From Candidatus Zhuqueibacterota bacterium (GTDB taxonomy: Bacteria > Zhuqueibacterota > Zhuqueibacteria > Residuimicrobiales > JAFGEC01), in contig JAFGEC010000430.1 of the NCBI GenBank assembly GCA_016931775.1, positions 1-45,801 on the forward strand: a DNA stretch of 45,801 bases, read 5' to 3'. Both the position numbers and the translations under genes were made by a program. Shown piece by piece: positions 8,901 through 16,848 of this stretch; position 1 is the first letter of the stretch, and each line of letters starts with the position of its first letter. The notes beneath the pieces were generated by a model. The model did no database searches, had not been told where the DNA came from, and saw nothing but the letters and a program-made list of their open reading frames with translations.

Positions 8901-11048
8901 GGAATACCAGGCCCAGTTTCCAAGGCTTTTAAAATCGATTCGGCTGGTCGTATCGTAATCAGCCAGTACAAAATAACCTGAGTTTTGTGAGCCATCCGGT
9001 GCATAAACACGGAGCCATACCACATAATTATCTTCTTTTGGAATGTAAATTTGGTATGTTGCCAATCCCCGGTTGTAATTAATATCTAATACGGGCGTGA
9101 AGACATAGGCACCATCCGATGCACCGTTATCTTTTGATTCAGCCATGGGAGGCACCAAAGTCCCGCTTTCCGCCTCTAACCATAAATATCCGTTAAACAA
9201 ATTGGAGAGAGAATCCGTACTCAGAAATCCATTGCCGTCTGTGATGGAGAATTCGACCTGGACATCCGACACACCCAGTTGATTGACATCTGTTACCTGT
9301 ATTGCCAGGGGATTCGCCAGTTTTTCTGTGACCTGGCCGGTTTGATGGTTGCCGGAGTATATTCTCATACTGTCCGCTGCAAGGGGAGGGACACTGACAC
9401 AAAAGTTCTTGATATCGTTATTATAACCACCGGCCAACATAACGCCGGAAAAAAGTTTGTCTCCGTTGCCCGCGCGATTATTAGGATCATGCACTTGCCC
9501 CAAAAGTATACCGCTGAGGAAAACATTAAAGGTATAGCCGTATCCGATATTTTGAAAATATTTGACCATGAGATTATCCCCGGCGGAGGGTGCGGGCAAT
9601 CCTATGGGAATTGATGATTTGTCGACCGGTGTAACGGGTAAGCCGTCAACAATTTCATATAGGTTGATATAACCGTTTCGTACCAATATAAAGTAACCAT
9701 TTGCCGTTGCATAGTTTGGTGTGTCCAGCATCATGGCGATTCCGCCTGCATTGAGTCCTGCTGCATCCGCATAAATCGACCAATCCATTGAGACCTCAAC
9801 CGAAGCCGCACCGGAGCTGTAACTGGCCGCCGTGAAAACAGCCAGCGAATTATTCCATCCCGATGAAAGCGGGCAGGTGTTTTTAAGCCATGAGTTTTGA
9901 ACGATGTAACAATTACTTGTGCTCCAATTATTCAGCGTGTTGCTTGAAAAATCATCACAATAATCAAATCCGGCTGCTCCCGGCATTTGAACGTTTAAAT
10001 TTTCTGAAATATTACCCGCATTGTTGGATTCGTCCCATACACGAATCGCAAAGTTATAAATCTGGTCGGGGATCAGTCCCTGTATGGTTATGGCCTCCAC
10101 ATTATTGGGCATTTGCGGCCGGGAAAGTGGTACCAAAACACCCTGGGAGAAATTGGCTGAATTGAGTAAAAACTGAGCATAGCGGAGTTCGTACAAGTTC
10201 GCTCTTCCGGAGTTAAAATCATCGCCAGTCGAATACCACTCCAGTGCGGCACTCTGTGCGTCTAACGCCAAACCCTGTTTCCAGGTAATTTGTCCGGGAC
10301 GGCGTGTGTCTCCGGATAGAATGCCACGAAGTATCTCATTGTACAAGTTCGATATTTTACTATAGCCGTTGTCGTTTGGGTGCAAACCATCGCTATAGTC
10401 TGTGTTTATATTCATTACAGAATACATATCCACAACGGTAATTTTATCCGTGGCGATTTGCGGCGGACTGTCGAAAAATATTCTGTCTATTTGTGCATTG
10501 TATTCGATCACTTTTTCATCCTGTTCACCCTGATTGCTTCTTGGAATGATTTTACAGACCAGGATGTGTTGCACAAAAGTACCTTTGCTACCGTTGGCCC
10601 ATTGGGAAATGTATTTTAAAAACTCAGCCAGAATGCCGGATGATGTGTGTAAAAATGTTTGGCCGTTGTTATATGAGTAAGGGGCAGGTGGTATATTGTC
10701 GATACCGTTTGTGCCGATGTGAACAAGAATGACCTCCGGCCTGTATGTGTACATGGCAGCAGCGATATCTTTCAAACCGTTACCATATCCACTAGAGTAT
10801 AAATCCTGTGTTCTCACACCGGGTTCGAAAAAACCGAAATATGGACTCGCTCCATCCGGTCCGACAAACTGGATGTTGGTGCCCAGCAGGCTTTCATAAA
10901 GGTCGTCTCGAAAACCATTGCCATTGGAGCTTCCAGTACCTGCTGTAATAGAGTTACCTACCGGCATAATTTTCCATTCGCCTTGTCCGGCGGATGCGTT
11001 GAACAATACGTAAATAAAGATAAATAAATAAAATTGAATCCGTTTCAA
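2964..11048 (-). CDS. Giant secreted SGNH hydrolase with Ig-like repeats and C-terminal sorting domain
   Basis: 2694 residues. The start is TTG with GGAGG seven bases upstream. A signal peptide (1-21) is followed by an SGNH/GDSL hydrolase domain (about 25-245): block I MPVGNSITAG with Ser33, block III HIGTNG with Gly112-Asn114, and Asp220/His223 in DGLHPNDNG. Next come a fibronectin-III-like domain (about 250-355), a concanavalin/LamG-like domain (about 357-552), about 15 Big-1 (invasin-type) Ig repeats (about 556-2318), a cadherin/He_PIG-like domain (about 2320-2410), a PKD-like segment and a fibronectin-like segment. A C-terminal sorting domain (about 2602-2694) carries NYPNPFNPETRIRF and ends KKMVMLR. 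An EAESG-type carbohydrate-binding-like domain (about 613-750) interrupts repeat 1. It is probably a surface-displayed esterase or adhesin acting on polysaccharide. The family substrate is not deducible. Confidence 0.88.
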   Translation of the reverse strand: MKRIQFYLFIFIYVLFNASAGQGEWKIMPVGNSITAGTGSSNGNGFRDDLYESLLGTNIQFVGPDGASPYFGFFEPGVRTQDLYSSGYGNGLKDIAAAMYTYRPEVILVHIGTNGIDNIPPAPYSYNNGQTFLHTSSGILAEFLKYISQWANGSKGTFVQHILVCKIIPRSNQGEQDEKVIEYNAQIDRIFFDSPPQIATDKITVVDMYSVMNINTDYSDGLHPNDNGYSKISNLYNEILRGILSGDTRRPGQITWKQGLALDAQSAALEWYSTGDDFNSGRANLYELRYAQFLLNSANFSQGVLVPLSRPQMPNNVEAITIQGLIPDQIYNFAIRVWDESNNAGNISENLNVQMPGAAGFDYCDDFSSNTLNNWSTSNCYIVQNSWLKNTCPLSSGWNNSLAVFTAASYSSGAASVEVSMDWSIYADAAGLNAGGIAMMLDTPNYATANGYFILVRNGYINLYEIVDGLPVTPVDKSSIPIGLPAPSAGDNLMVKYFQNIGYGYTFNVFLSGILLGQVHDPNNRAGNGDKLFSGVMLAGGYNNDIKNFCVSVPPLAADSMRIYSGNHQTGQVTEKLANPLAIQVTDVNQLGVSDVQVEFSITDGNGFLSTDSLSNLFNGYLWLEAESGTLVPPMAESKDNGASDGAYVFTPVLDINYNRGLATYQIYIPKEDNYVVWLRVYAPDGSQNSGYFVLADYDTTSRIDFKSLGNWAWYSYPRTYHLNSGFTTMAIKSREPGTRFDKILLTSNTGYTPEGKGGTSQRFSNITDPTGVAYTNLTLSTQSGPVEVTAYCPIVPNGTTQKFSIYAGAHIPQDMNYFPSSDIRVQNGFVGQPLSEKLGLFVTDVYGNRCIGERVVFVIEYGGATFDNGNDTLMVNTNGEGVADASIILGFEAEAKIRAYLPNFPNLQALDFYGRTENQPTRIELADGDAQTAVVGTVLPTPLSVFIYDGSDKPVEGFPVPFRVLRGNGKLNGSASFLQVPSDENGNAGVAFTLGDTAGVDKNVVIVDVPLQNAPIQFSALAKPDNPHKLEKVYGENQQTGAGNTFPTPLTVKVKDRFGNGISNYDVKFWVTNGDGNFDGEMGKSTEGAGKIVKTDIDGLTRVYYTAGRITGMNQVRTDGVPTLPQGYIIFDKLFVNEPQPTEITILDGVNQQATINGVLPRPFKVRLDDAFGNIARPGERVMFTVVAGGGIFIQNNNDTLTVLTNGAGQVEAQFRLGTIAGSQVVKVWLPDYPTVESINFYATAIPGAAHVLKPLSTLSFSGRAASGPVTLSVRVTDEFENFKPGHPVIFNVTSQGGYLDQNKTYIEKNSDGNGLVSVNFYFGTSTAETNIINVSSYKSGTTQPLVNSPITFNGQVEPDVSANMIKISGDNPIQSGQIGTTLQLPFVVQVQDKYGNPVVNTAVTFKATSKGSKIGSSTEANIKTGINGTASIYLTLGYHAGTASDTVIATVPDYPNIASVQFVASATAGFADRISIEGDSLWYHKLSHLPFSIIPRIKITDNRNNPVSNQQVKFTVIRGDGHVNQDTSVNTQTDQNGFGSVTWTLGQKPDTNIVHAYAELNKNPLVNSPVIFRAITVPGDAEKIIRLSAANDTGVVNQVLSEPFQVQVTDFLDNPIVQHLVQFSVSYPATGGLFKQGNGVMPAITLPTDNNGIAEVYYLPVLGQNYVQATAKNNQNINLINSPITFSVFGHHSAAQQMTLLSPASIQDRVATAHTVRIRVIDGNGDEVDGHPIIFEVTKGSGTLGTSGKTWSSKKTVNGIAEEIWVLGSEAGVDKNQLTVSAQNSVGAQLQGSPQIIHTNTIPDHPTQKHSSITAQTDIVIDDNSFSLITVALYDSFGNPVPGVQAANIRLATDSPHVIITQPLTPTDNIGITTGRAYSTRAGTCTIRAFISGQNNFELCCAEAKSLSNTASKLKITSGNKQTGNVGALLKDQLAVQVTDKYNNPIQDIDVEFSMVSGGGYFLESGNTNYTAPSDSQGIVVSTYVMGRIPVTNVVNALLGDIQVSFELYASPGIPRRLEKVTTIIPQNQVGDTLDVPLTVQVFDDNDTPVWNAPVTFGVFSGGEIIGQNPVPTNHLGMASGGFKIGSVAGQQIVEAYVADQTNKVQFQIMAVAGAPAQIQAMDVLPQDTVGTIASTPLRAKVMDEFSNAVSDILVTFRIRDGLFYGAEIIGPDTVRTVQNGIAQVQLRLGGRVTDYVVTASAYGISNQQAVFTIRGIPGKPALLHKHAGDNQSVTMGRELLYPVVMRVTDRFENPVPGEPINFAPVGTSGYVLTSIVTSDSNGLAKCRWVLGNQRENKLWAMKWGLSPNYVEFNAIGVKNAYPVLRPLPKDTTIYAEQTFCFPLLADDDDRDALLYTIPQTPGNLVYDSQNGRICWQPTRLQEGIWNLRFRVEDAKGGFDVDSVNVRVYAAPKISSTFPATDKTFQIPQPSGSQTFSILVAYQDVSKLHFEWYFDDTALGINDTKYLLQGKDFGQGCHRVKVVVSDGVAADSAVWNSVCIVRVEIKSFAGICIPFQGVTLDWRTGFEINNLGFFVLRSRTADHGYQRIHSEILPSTPSGRYHFADLDIEAGSTYYYKIQDVNKNGLTSEHGPVCIEVDVPQEFRVLQNYPNPFNPETRIRFQLPQPAFTRVVIFNTLGQTVRTLLYKNMEPGYHEILWDGRNDREVVVPSGIYYYRISAAGFRETKKMVMLR

Positions 11049-11294
11049 AGGTATACCTCCGAAATGCTACTTATTCCTTGTCACCCATGCAAAGATTGTA
11101 CCGTGACGTATAACAGTGGATTTTTTGTGATAAGATTTTCTAGTGTTGTGACGGCTTGTTTTAATTAATAAAAAACAATTATTTGCTAAAGAAAAATCTA
11201 AAGAGTGTTAAAGGGGGAAAACGAACAGGCTGAGTGTGTCGGACGGAAATTGTACCATTCAATAACAGCTTGTGCTTCGAAAAAATACATATTT

Positions 11295-11891
11295 TTAAAA
11301 TGCGATTGAGAATTTAAATGTAACCTGTGCGCCACTATAATTATCGGTTTTACCCACTTTTTTAACAATTTTTGCATAGAGGTATTGATATTCAACTGCT
11401 AATGCTAAACGTGAAGATGCCATGTACTGGATACCGGCCCCGACGTTGACACCATAACCTGCGCGATCCAGCGGAATTTTTTCATGCAAACCTTTTGGTT
11501 CTTCACGAGACCATATGAAAGCGATTCCGTAGCTCACATAAGGACTGATGCGGTACTGGGTGATGATGTAATTAACCAGGTCGATTGAGAGATGGCGTAG
11601 AGTCACGGATTCCAGCTCATAGCTCTCAGGAAAATCCTTCTGATACCACTGAATGATGGTCGCTCGTAATGCAAAATTATTCACCGTGGGCGATACAAAG
11701 TACAATCCGTAGGTCGGTAATGATCCCTTAACTGGTTCGAACGGTTTGTTGGGTTCTGTGTCTAGAGAACTTGGTTTCCACACTCCACTCTGAATGCCCA
11801 GGCTTGCATGTTTAAAGTAATTTCTTCCCTGGGCGGGAATAACGGTTGCGAAAACAACGGTCAATATTGAGTATAAGAATTTACGTTTCAT
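11295..11891 (-). CDS. Small outer-membrane beta-barrel protein
   Basis: 198 residues with a signal peptide (1-21) and a pattern of alternating strands ending in a phenylalanine (AQVTFKFSIAF), the usual terminal signature of BamA-inserted barrels. Segments such as ISPYVSYGIAFIW and GYGVNVGAGIQYM followed by RLALAVEYQYLY match the OMP_b-brl/OmpW-like fold of eight strands. Function is unknown; it may be a structural or small-molecule porin. It starts 9 bases after the stop of the DUF3467 gene, with only a weak ribosome site, so translation is probably coupled to that gene. Confidence 0.75.
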   Translation of the reverse strand: MKRKFLYSILTVVFATVIPAQGRNYFKHASLGIQSGVWKPSSLDTEPNKPFEPVKGSLPTYGLYFVSPTVNNFALRATIIQWYQKDFPESYELESVTLRHLSIDLVNYIITQYRISPYVSYGIAFIWSREEPKGLHEKIPLDRAGYGVNVGAGIQYMASSRLALAVEYQYLYAKIVKKVGKTDNYSGAQVTFKFSIAF

Positions 11892-11900
11892 AATCCCGAA

Positions 11901-12239
11901 TCAAGGTTGTTCTGCGTCTTTGCCTGTCTGAGGTGAAACAAAACCAATTTGCCGTCCACCCTGATTTTGCTCGTGAATGACTTTGATTTCTCCAAATTGC
12001 GTTTCATATTTACCGATATTTTCTTTAAGTGCTCTCAGCAGCGATTTAGCGTGTTGCGGTGTCATAATAATACGGGCGTATACCTTGGATTTCGGAACAC
12101 CCGGAACAATTCGTGTAAAGTCAATCACAAATTCAGCCGGTGAATGGGAGATGAGAGCCAGGTTGGAATAAATTCCCTCGGCTTCTCTTTCTCCTAACTC
12201 AATATTAAGCTGTTGTTGTTTTCCGATAGTTTGAGCCAT
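11901..12239 (-). CDS. DUF3467 family protein
   Basis: 112 residues matching the DUF3467 pattern: an N-terminal IYSNLALISHSPAEFVIDF, then PGVPKSKVYARIIMTPQHAKSLL, and a helical tail. The family is common in Bacteroidota and relatives and has no established function; its compact fold and phage/host distribution suggest a small cytoplasmic protein. The start has GGAAAGGA eight to nine bases upstream. It is the first gene of a two-gene operon with the small OMP downstream. Confidence 0.8.
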   Translation of the reverse strand: MAQTIGKQQQLNIELGEREAEGIYSNLALISHSPAEFVIDFTRIVPGVPKSKVYARIIMTPQHAKSLLRALKENIGKYETQFGEIKVIHEQNQGGRQIGFVSPQTGKDAEQP

Positions 12240-12373
12240 ATAAATATCCTTTCCTTTTGCGGATCGAACGAACCAGATGAATTATACTAATTATAATCCG
12301 AAACATCAATAAAAATATCAGCTTTCAAATATACTGTTTTATTTCTGAAATGCATAAGGTTATATTTACAACA

Positions 12374-12410
12374 AAAAACAAGGGCTGCCGAAAAAATGCC
12401 GACAGCCCTT
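12374..12410 (-). terminator. Terminator, possibly bidirectional
   Basis: Stem AAGGGCTG (12380-12387) pairs with CAGCCCTT (12403-12410), extended inward by CGG/CCG pairing around a T-rich loop. On the minus strand it is followed by CTTGTTTTTTG, 25 bases past the stop of the SdrB/DUF11 gene. A T-run also follows on the plus strand. Confidence 0.8.
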
Positions 12411-12434
12411 TGGTTTTTTAAAGTGGTGGTTAGA

Positions 12435-14642
12435 TTATTTTACTAAAACCATTTTCTGTACGTGCTCAAAATTTTGCGCACGTAATGAATAGATATAATT
12501 ACCACTCGGAACGATTTCACCCATACTGTTTTTACCATCCCATGTGGTTTCATGAATTCCCGTTTCGCGATAGCCACTAATCAATGTGCGAACGAGCTGA
12601 CCGTTCATGTTATAGATGGAAAGGTTTACAATGTCGCCCTTTCGTAATTCAAACCGGATGGTGGTTTGAATGTTAAAAGGATTGGGATAGTTTTGTTCCA
12701 GATTATACGAGAACAGGATCTCTCCGGATAGACTGACTGGATCGTGAAAGGTCATCTCTCCCTCAAAACTTACATCCGCCAGCTTGTAGTAATATTCTTT
12801 ATTGCCTTCACGGTTTGATTTATCTGTGTAACTATATTTTTGTTCCGTCTGGCTGTTACCTGCTGCAGGGATGATAGATTTATTTAATTGTAGATACGGT
12901 CCCGCATAATTTTCAGAACGGTATACATTAAATCCCATAACCTCGCTTTCGGATTGCGTTACCCATTCCAGCAAAATGCCGCTGGCCGTCTCTTTTGCTG
13001 TAAATGATGTCAACTCCACAGGGATCAGAATATGAGTTTGGGCCGCAGCGGAATTGTTGGACAAGTCGGGATCGCGGTTTTCACTGGATACAAAAACATT
13101 GTTGTCGATACCGCCCAAATGTTGGTCTGTCGCACGAGCCCGGAAGCTGATGTGTACAGTTTCTCCTGAATCGAGTTCGGCAATAATCCAGACAAGCGGA
13201 TTAGGACCGGAATTTTGCGGCGGAACGGCATCGATAAAAATAAGCCCCGGCGGTACATCGTCTATCACCTCTACGTTTACAGCCGAATCCGGTCCGTTGT
13301 TGGTCACCAAAATGTTATACAGAAGTGTGTCTGCAGGTTGAGCGTATTCCTTGTCGACTTCCTTTTCCACTGCGAGATCCGATACATTCTTTGGTATCAA
13401 TCCGGCATCCCATTGGCGTTGCACATCATTGGCGGTTAATGGGAACAAATCGGTACGTCCTGTAAGCGGGTCTGCATCGGAATCATAAAAATCGTTCCCG
13501 ATGTTGGGGGCGGTAAAAAAGTGATCCATCGGCAACTCGAATTCCAGACGGTAATTACCCGGAAGATAATCTATAAACATAAAAAATCCGTTTCCATCCG
13601 TGATGGTTGATTCAAGCACGTTATCCAAGTTGTCCAGTAAATTGACTGTGACCCCGACCACGCCTGGTTCACCCGTGTCCTGAACACCGTTTTGATTTTC
13701 ATCCACCCATACCAAATCACCGATGATCGACCTTTCTTCCGGCGGAAAATCAACCCATGGACGGCCGTAAATGATAATCTGATTGTGGATTGACAACGTG
13801 ATATCCACCCGCCACCATCCTGGCGTGGGATTTATAAACTCATCCCCACCTGTTGTCGGAAGAGCACTGGAACCGGTGTTCCATTCGTCCTCTCCGGATA
13901 CAATGCCGTTATAGCTGTTTCCAAGAGGATCTGTGATGATGTATTGCGGGGCATATACAGGCGTATCCATGTCAAAATTGAAAATATTCAGCACCGGTTC
14001 ACCGGGGAAGACGTGCATATACAATGAGGCACTCCCTCCGACCGGAAACTGGATGGATGTGCGTACAGCCTGAAAAATAATCTCATCGCCGGAAAGAGGA
14101 ATGCCGTCCGGATCGTTTTCGTTAATTCGTAACCGGAAGTAATTTTCATCGTCGACATAGGTTTTTGAATACACCCGATAGGTACCCGGACCATATGTGC
14201 CGATGTTAAAAGTCGCCAGATTGACCCATGTATTGGTCGTACCGCCGTTCGGGGCAAATTCCATTTCAGAGATCGGCGTGTTGCCGGTTGGCGGATAAAC
14301 CTTAAAAGCCGTACTATCCCACTCGTTGCCGCCCCGTTTGTCCTGTTCGTCCAAACCCCCGTTCGCTTTAAAGCTTTCCGGATCGAATACGTCAACCGAC
14401 AAGACGAATCCCGGATCGACCGATGCTGGAACCACAATCTCAAAATAATGCAGTGTATCGCCTCCTGTGACGCTTGTCCACCAGTCACCATTGTTCCTTT
14501 CTGTTAACGGTCCGTTCGTTTGAAAGTACAGCCCGGTCGTGAACGGCAGAACCACTTCCGCACTATGCGTTGTTCCTGCGGCAATGAAAATAAGGATCGT
14601 CGCAGCCCAAAAATTTCGCATTTTAAAATTTAAGAATTTCAT
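12435..14642 (-). CDS. Secreted SdrB/DUF11 repeat protein with C-terminal sorting domain
   Basis: 735 residues. A signal peptide (about 1-28) leads into an unassigned N-terminal region (about 30-300) of beta-rich sequence. Then comes an SdrD B-like domain (about 306-415, IIGDLVWVDENQNGVQDTGE with its calcium-binding DENQNG loop). A DUF11 domain follows (about 421-540, DTLLYNILVTNNGPDSAVNV), then a fibronectin-like region (about 541-645, VELTSFTAKETASGILLEW). The C-terminal sorting domain (about 648-735) has NYPNPFNIQTTIRF and ends KMVLVK. It is therefore likely exported and attached to the cell surface. GGAGG lies five bases before the ATG. The function is structural or adhesive by domain content; no catalytic domain is visible. 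Confidence 0.85.
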   Translation of the reverse strand: MKFLNFKMRNFWAATILIFIAAGTTHSAEVVLPFTTGLYFQTNGPLTERNNGDWWTSVTGGDTLHYFEIVVPASVDPGFVLSVDVFDPESFKANGGLDEQDKRGGNEWDSTAFKVYPPTGNTPISEMEFAPNGGTTNTWVNLATFNIGTYGPGTYRVYSKTYVDDENYFRLRINENDPDGIPLSGDEIIFQAVRTSIQFPVGGSASLYMHVFPGEPVLNIFNFDMDTPVYAPQYIITDPLGNSYNGIVSGEDEWNTGSSALPTTGGDEFINPTPGWWRVDITLSIHNQIIIYGRPWVDFPPEERSIIGDLVWVDENQNGVQDTGEPGVVGVTVNLLDNLDNVLESTITDGNGFFMFIDYLPGNYRLEFELPMDHFFTAPNIGNDFYDSDADPLTGRTDLFPLTANDVQRQWDAGLIPKNVSDLAVEKEVDKEYAQPADTLLYNILVTNNGPDSAVNVEVIDDVPPGLIFIDAVPPQNSGPNPLVWIIAELDSGETVHISFRARATDQHLGGIDNNVFVSSENRDPDLSNNSAAAQTHILIPVELTSFTAKETASGILLEWVTQSESEVMGFNVYRSENYAGPYLQLNKSIIPAAGNSQTEQKYSYTDKSNREGNKEYYYKLADVSFEGEMTFHDPVSLSGEILFSYNLEQNYPNPFNIQTTIRFELRKGDIVNLSIYNMNGQLVRTLISGYRETGIHETTWDGKNSMGEIVPSGNYIYSLRAQNFEHVQKMVLVK

Positions 14643-14919
14643 TTTAACCTCCGTGTATTAAAGTACACCAGTTTTTAATTTTTACTTTCCTCCCAATTGT
14701 CCCATGGGGTGCGGAGTCAACATTTTTTTTTATTTGATTCATTGTTGACAAGTTGTTTATAATTAATAGCTTGTTAATTACTTGATGCCGTTTCAGAAAA
14801 TTATTTTTTAAATTCAAACAGATATTTACAAACTGTGTGCCACCATATTAAAAAACTTGGCAATGACCTGTTTGTTTTTTACATTTGTTTAACCGGAAGT
14901 AGATTTATAGGAGATGAAT

Positions 14920-15348
14920 ATGAGAAAATTCAAAACCACAATTGTCGTGCGAATTGATGATATCAATTATGGGGGCCATATGGGTAACGACCGTTATCTG
15001 ACTTTTTTCCATGAGGCACGGCTGCGTTTTTTTAAGGTACTCGGGTTCTCTGAAATGGATATCGGTGACGGTACCTCTCTGACCCAGGCGGAGGCGTTCA
15101 TCAGCTACAAAGCGGAGGTCTTTTCGGGTGACCGACTTGAAATAGGTGTATTTATCGATCAAATATCAGGTCTCCGGTTTCGTGTTATGTATGAGATGAC
15201 CCGAGAGTCGGATAAAAAAATCGTTGCGCACGGATATACTCTCATGGTGGGATTTGATTACCAATTGCGCAAAGCGAAAAAAATACCTCAGGTCTTCAAA
15301 CAAAAAGTTGAAGCGTATGCCGGAGATATTGTGAATGAAAATCCATAA
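14920..15348 (+). CDS. Hotdog-fold (4HBT/YbgC-type) acyl-CoA thioesterase
   Basis: 142 residues from the ATG at 14920. An in-frame ATG six bases earlier directly abuts the AGGAG (14909-14913) and is a poor start, whereas 14920 has six-base spacing. The N-terminal DDINYGGHMGNDRYLTFFHEAR matches the helix-entry motif of single-hotdog thioesterases, and the strands FISYKAEVFSGDRLEIGVFI and FRVMYEMTRESDKKIVAHGYT complete the fold. Such proteins hydrolyse acyl-CoA thioesters in the cytoplasm as tetramers. The exact substrate is unknown. The gene stands alone: divergent from the SdrB/DUF11 gene with a 277-bp spacer, and followed by a long gap. Confidence 0.82.
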   Translation: MRKFKTTIVVRIDDINYGGHMGNDRYLTFFHEARLRFFKVLGFSEMDIGDGTSLTQAEAFISYKAEVFSGDRLEIGVFIDQISGLRFRVMYEMTRESDKKIVAHGYTLMVGFDYQLRKAKKIPQVFKQKVEAYAGDIVNENP

Positions 15349-15927
15349 TTCGGTATGTAAATTGTAAAATTCACATTTTATTAAAGTGTCCCGCAAGAAT
15401 ATCAGTGTATCACCCAAAACTTTATTATGACTACACTCATTGCAATGATTTATATTAATTTAAAAGCTGGTATTAAAATGTGAAAAAATTCTTTTGAAAC
15501 AAATTTATAATCATGCATTTTGTTCATCTTTTTTCAAAAACATGGCCTTTTTTATCCCTTTGTGCCACCTTGAGATTCATCGCGCAGAGCCGCCGAGACG
15601 CAGAGAGTACATAGAAGATAGATTAAGGCTCAAGTCAAGAATTTTGTCAAATTTTTCTTTTTTCTTATAATTTTTTTAAAAAAAACAATGAAATCCTGCG
15701 CTTTAATCCAAAATGCCCGGCTAAAATCTCTGCGCTCCTGTGTCTCCGCGCGAGGATAAAAAAATCTTACTGAAACGTGGAAGATAGGTTGATTGTTTCG
15801 GTATGTCTATCAATATAGACAAAAATTAGGGGTATCCCCTGCAAGAATTCCCCTTGCATTTCCGTTATTATTCTCTTAATTTGGTATTAAATTTATCAAA
15901 AAGTTTTTTCCCAGACTGGATGATGGA
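15349..15927. other. 579-bp intergenic region
   Basis: AT-rich, with no credible reading frame. It contains the second inverted-repeat element (15581-15752) and the leader of the TPM gene. No RNA gene was recognised. Confidence 0.7.
15581..15752. repeat. 172-bp imperfect inverted-repeat element with GC-rich termini
   Basis: Termini 15581-15607 (CGCGCAGAGCCGCCGAGACG and on) and 15726-15752 (ending TGTGTCTCCGCGCG) are reverse complements at about 19 of 27 positions. The middle contains A/T runs and no ORF. The GCAGAGACGCAGAGA-like phrase is a motif I recall as scattered through intergenic DNA of many unrelated uncultured genomes. Length and layout match the 2562-2726 element although the sequence differs. 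Confidence 0.55.
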
Positions 15928-16749
15928 ATGAAAAAAAACATATTGTTGCTCGTCGGGTTTTTGCTTGTCCCCGTATTGATAAATGCTCAAACAGATAAAC
16001 TGCCCGATCCACGGGGTGCTGTCAATGATTTTGCCGGTGTGCTATCCGAGCAAACTGAGCGGCGCTTGAATGCAATTTGTATGGAAGTCGAAAATAAGAC
16101 CAAAGTCGCTATCGTGATCTGCACCATGCCTACCATCGGCGACCGTGATCATACGGATTATGCCGTCGATCTTTTCCGTCACTGGGGAATCGGACAGGCA
16201 AAGGATGACAGGGGTATTTTAATTTTTGATGTGGTTGATCAGCGACAAGTACGCATCGAAACCGGATACGGAATTGAGAGTGTCATCAATGCCGCACGAG
16301 CCGCCGATATTCTGCGGGATTTTATGGTGCCGTATCTAAAAAACGATGACTATGATAATGCGTTTGTATCCGGTACGATTGTCATCGCTAAAATAATAGA
16401 GAGAGAGTATAATGTATCCTTTGATTCCTTAATCCAGACACCGCAACCCGCCCGTACCGTTCAAACACGCCCCAGTCCCGGACGCGGCGGTAGCAGCAGA
16501 ATTTGTTTTTACATCGCATTGTTCGTTCTCTTTTCCATTCTGCGCGGCGGACGCGGCAGACGGAATAGACGCGGGGGAATATTACCCTGGTTGCTTTTCA
16601 GTCTTTTTATGGGCGGTCGGGGCAATGACCGGGACAAATTTGGCGGCGGTGGATTTGGAGGTGGATTCGGAGGCGGCGGATTCGGTGGCGGTTTTGGTGG
16701 ATTCGGTGGCGGTATGAGCGGTGGTGGTGGAGCCAGTTCAGGTTATTAA
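15928..16749 (+). CDS. TPM-domain (YgcG-like) membrane protein with glycine-rich tail
   Basis: 273 residues: signal peptide (1-20), TPM domain (about 25-160, beginning LPDPRGAVNDFAGVLS, with the DRGILIFDVVDQRQVRIETGYGIE core), a low-complexity linker, membrane segments (about 191-205 and 217-230), and a tail of Gly-Gly-Phe repeats (about 236-268) ending GGASSGY. TPM proteins sit in the periplasm or membrane. Plant and bacterial members have been reported as acid phosphatases or photosystem repair factors, but the bacterial role is poorly settled. The nearby LemA gene is the classic partner. The ribosome site is weak (GGA two bases before the ATG). Confidence 0.88.
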   Translation: MKKNILLLVGFLLVPVLINAQTDKLPDPRGAVNDFAGVLSEQTERRLNAICMEVENKTKVAIVICTMPTIGDRDHTDYAVDLFRHWGIGQAKDDRGILIFDVVDQRQVRIETGYGIESVINAARAADILRDFMVPYLKNDDYDNAFVSGTIVIAKIIEREYNVSFDSLIQTPQPARTVQTRPSPGRGGSSRICFYIALFVLFSILRGGRGRRNRRGGILPWLLFSLFMGGRGNDRDKFGGGGFGGGFGGGGFGGGFGGFGGGMSGGGGASSGY

Positions 16750-16848
16750 TCGAAAGATGGCTCTTTCGGTGAAAGTAGAAATTTTACACCACCCACGCTG
16801 CCGGAAATGAACAATAAATTTTTAATTCGATACAGGAGAATATTAGTT

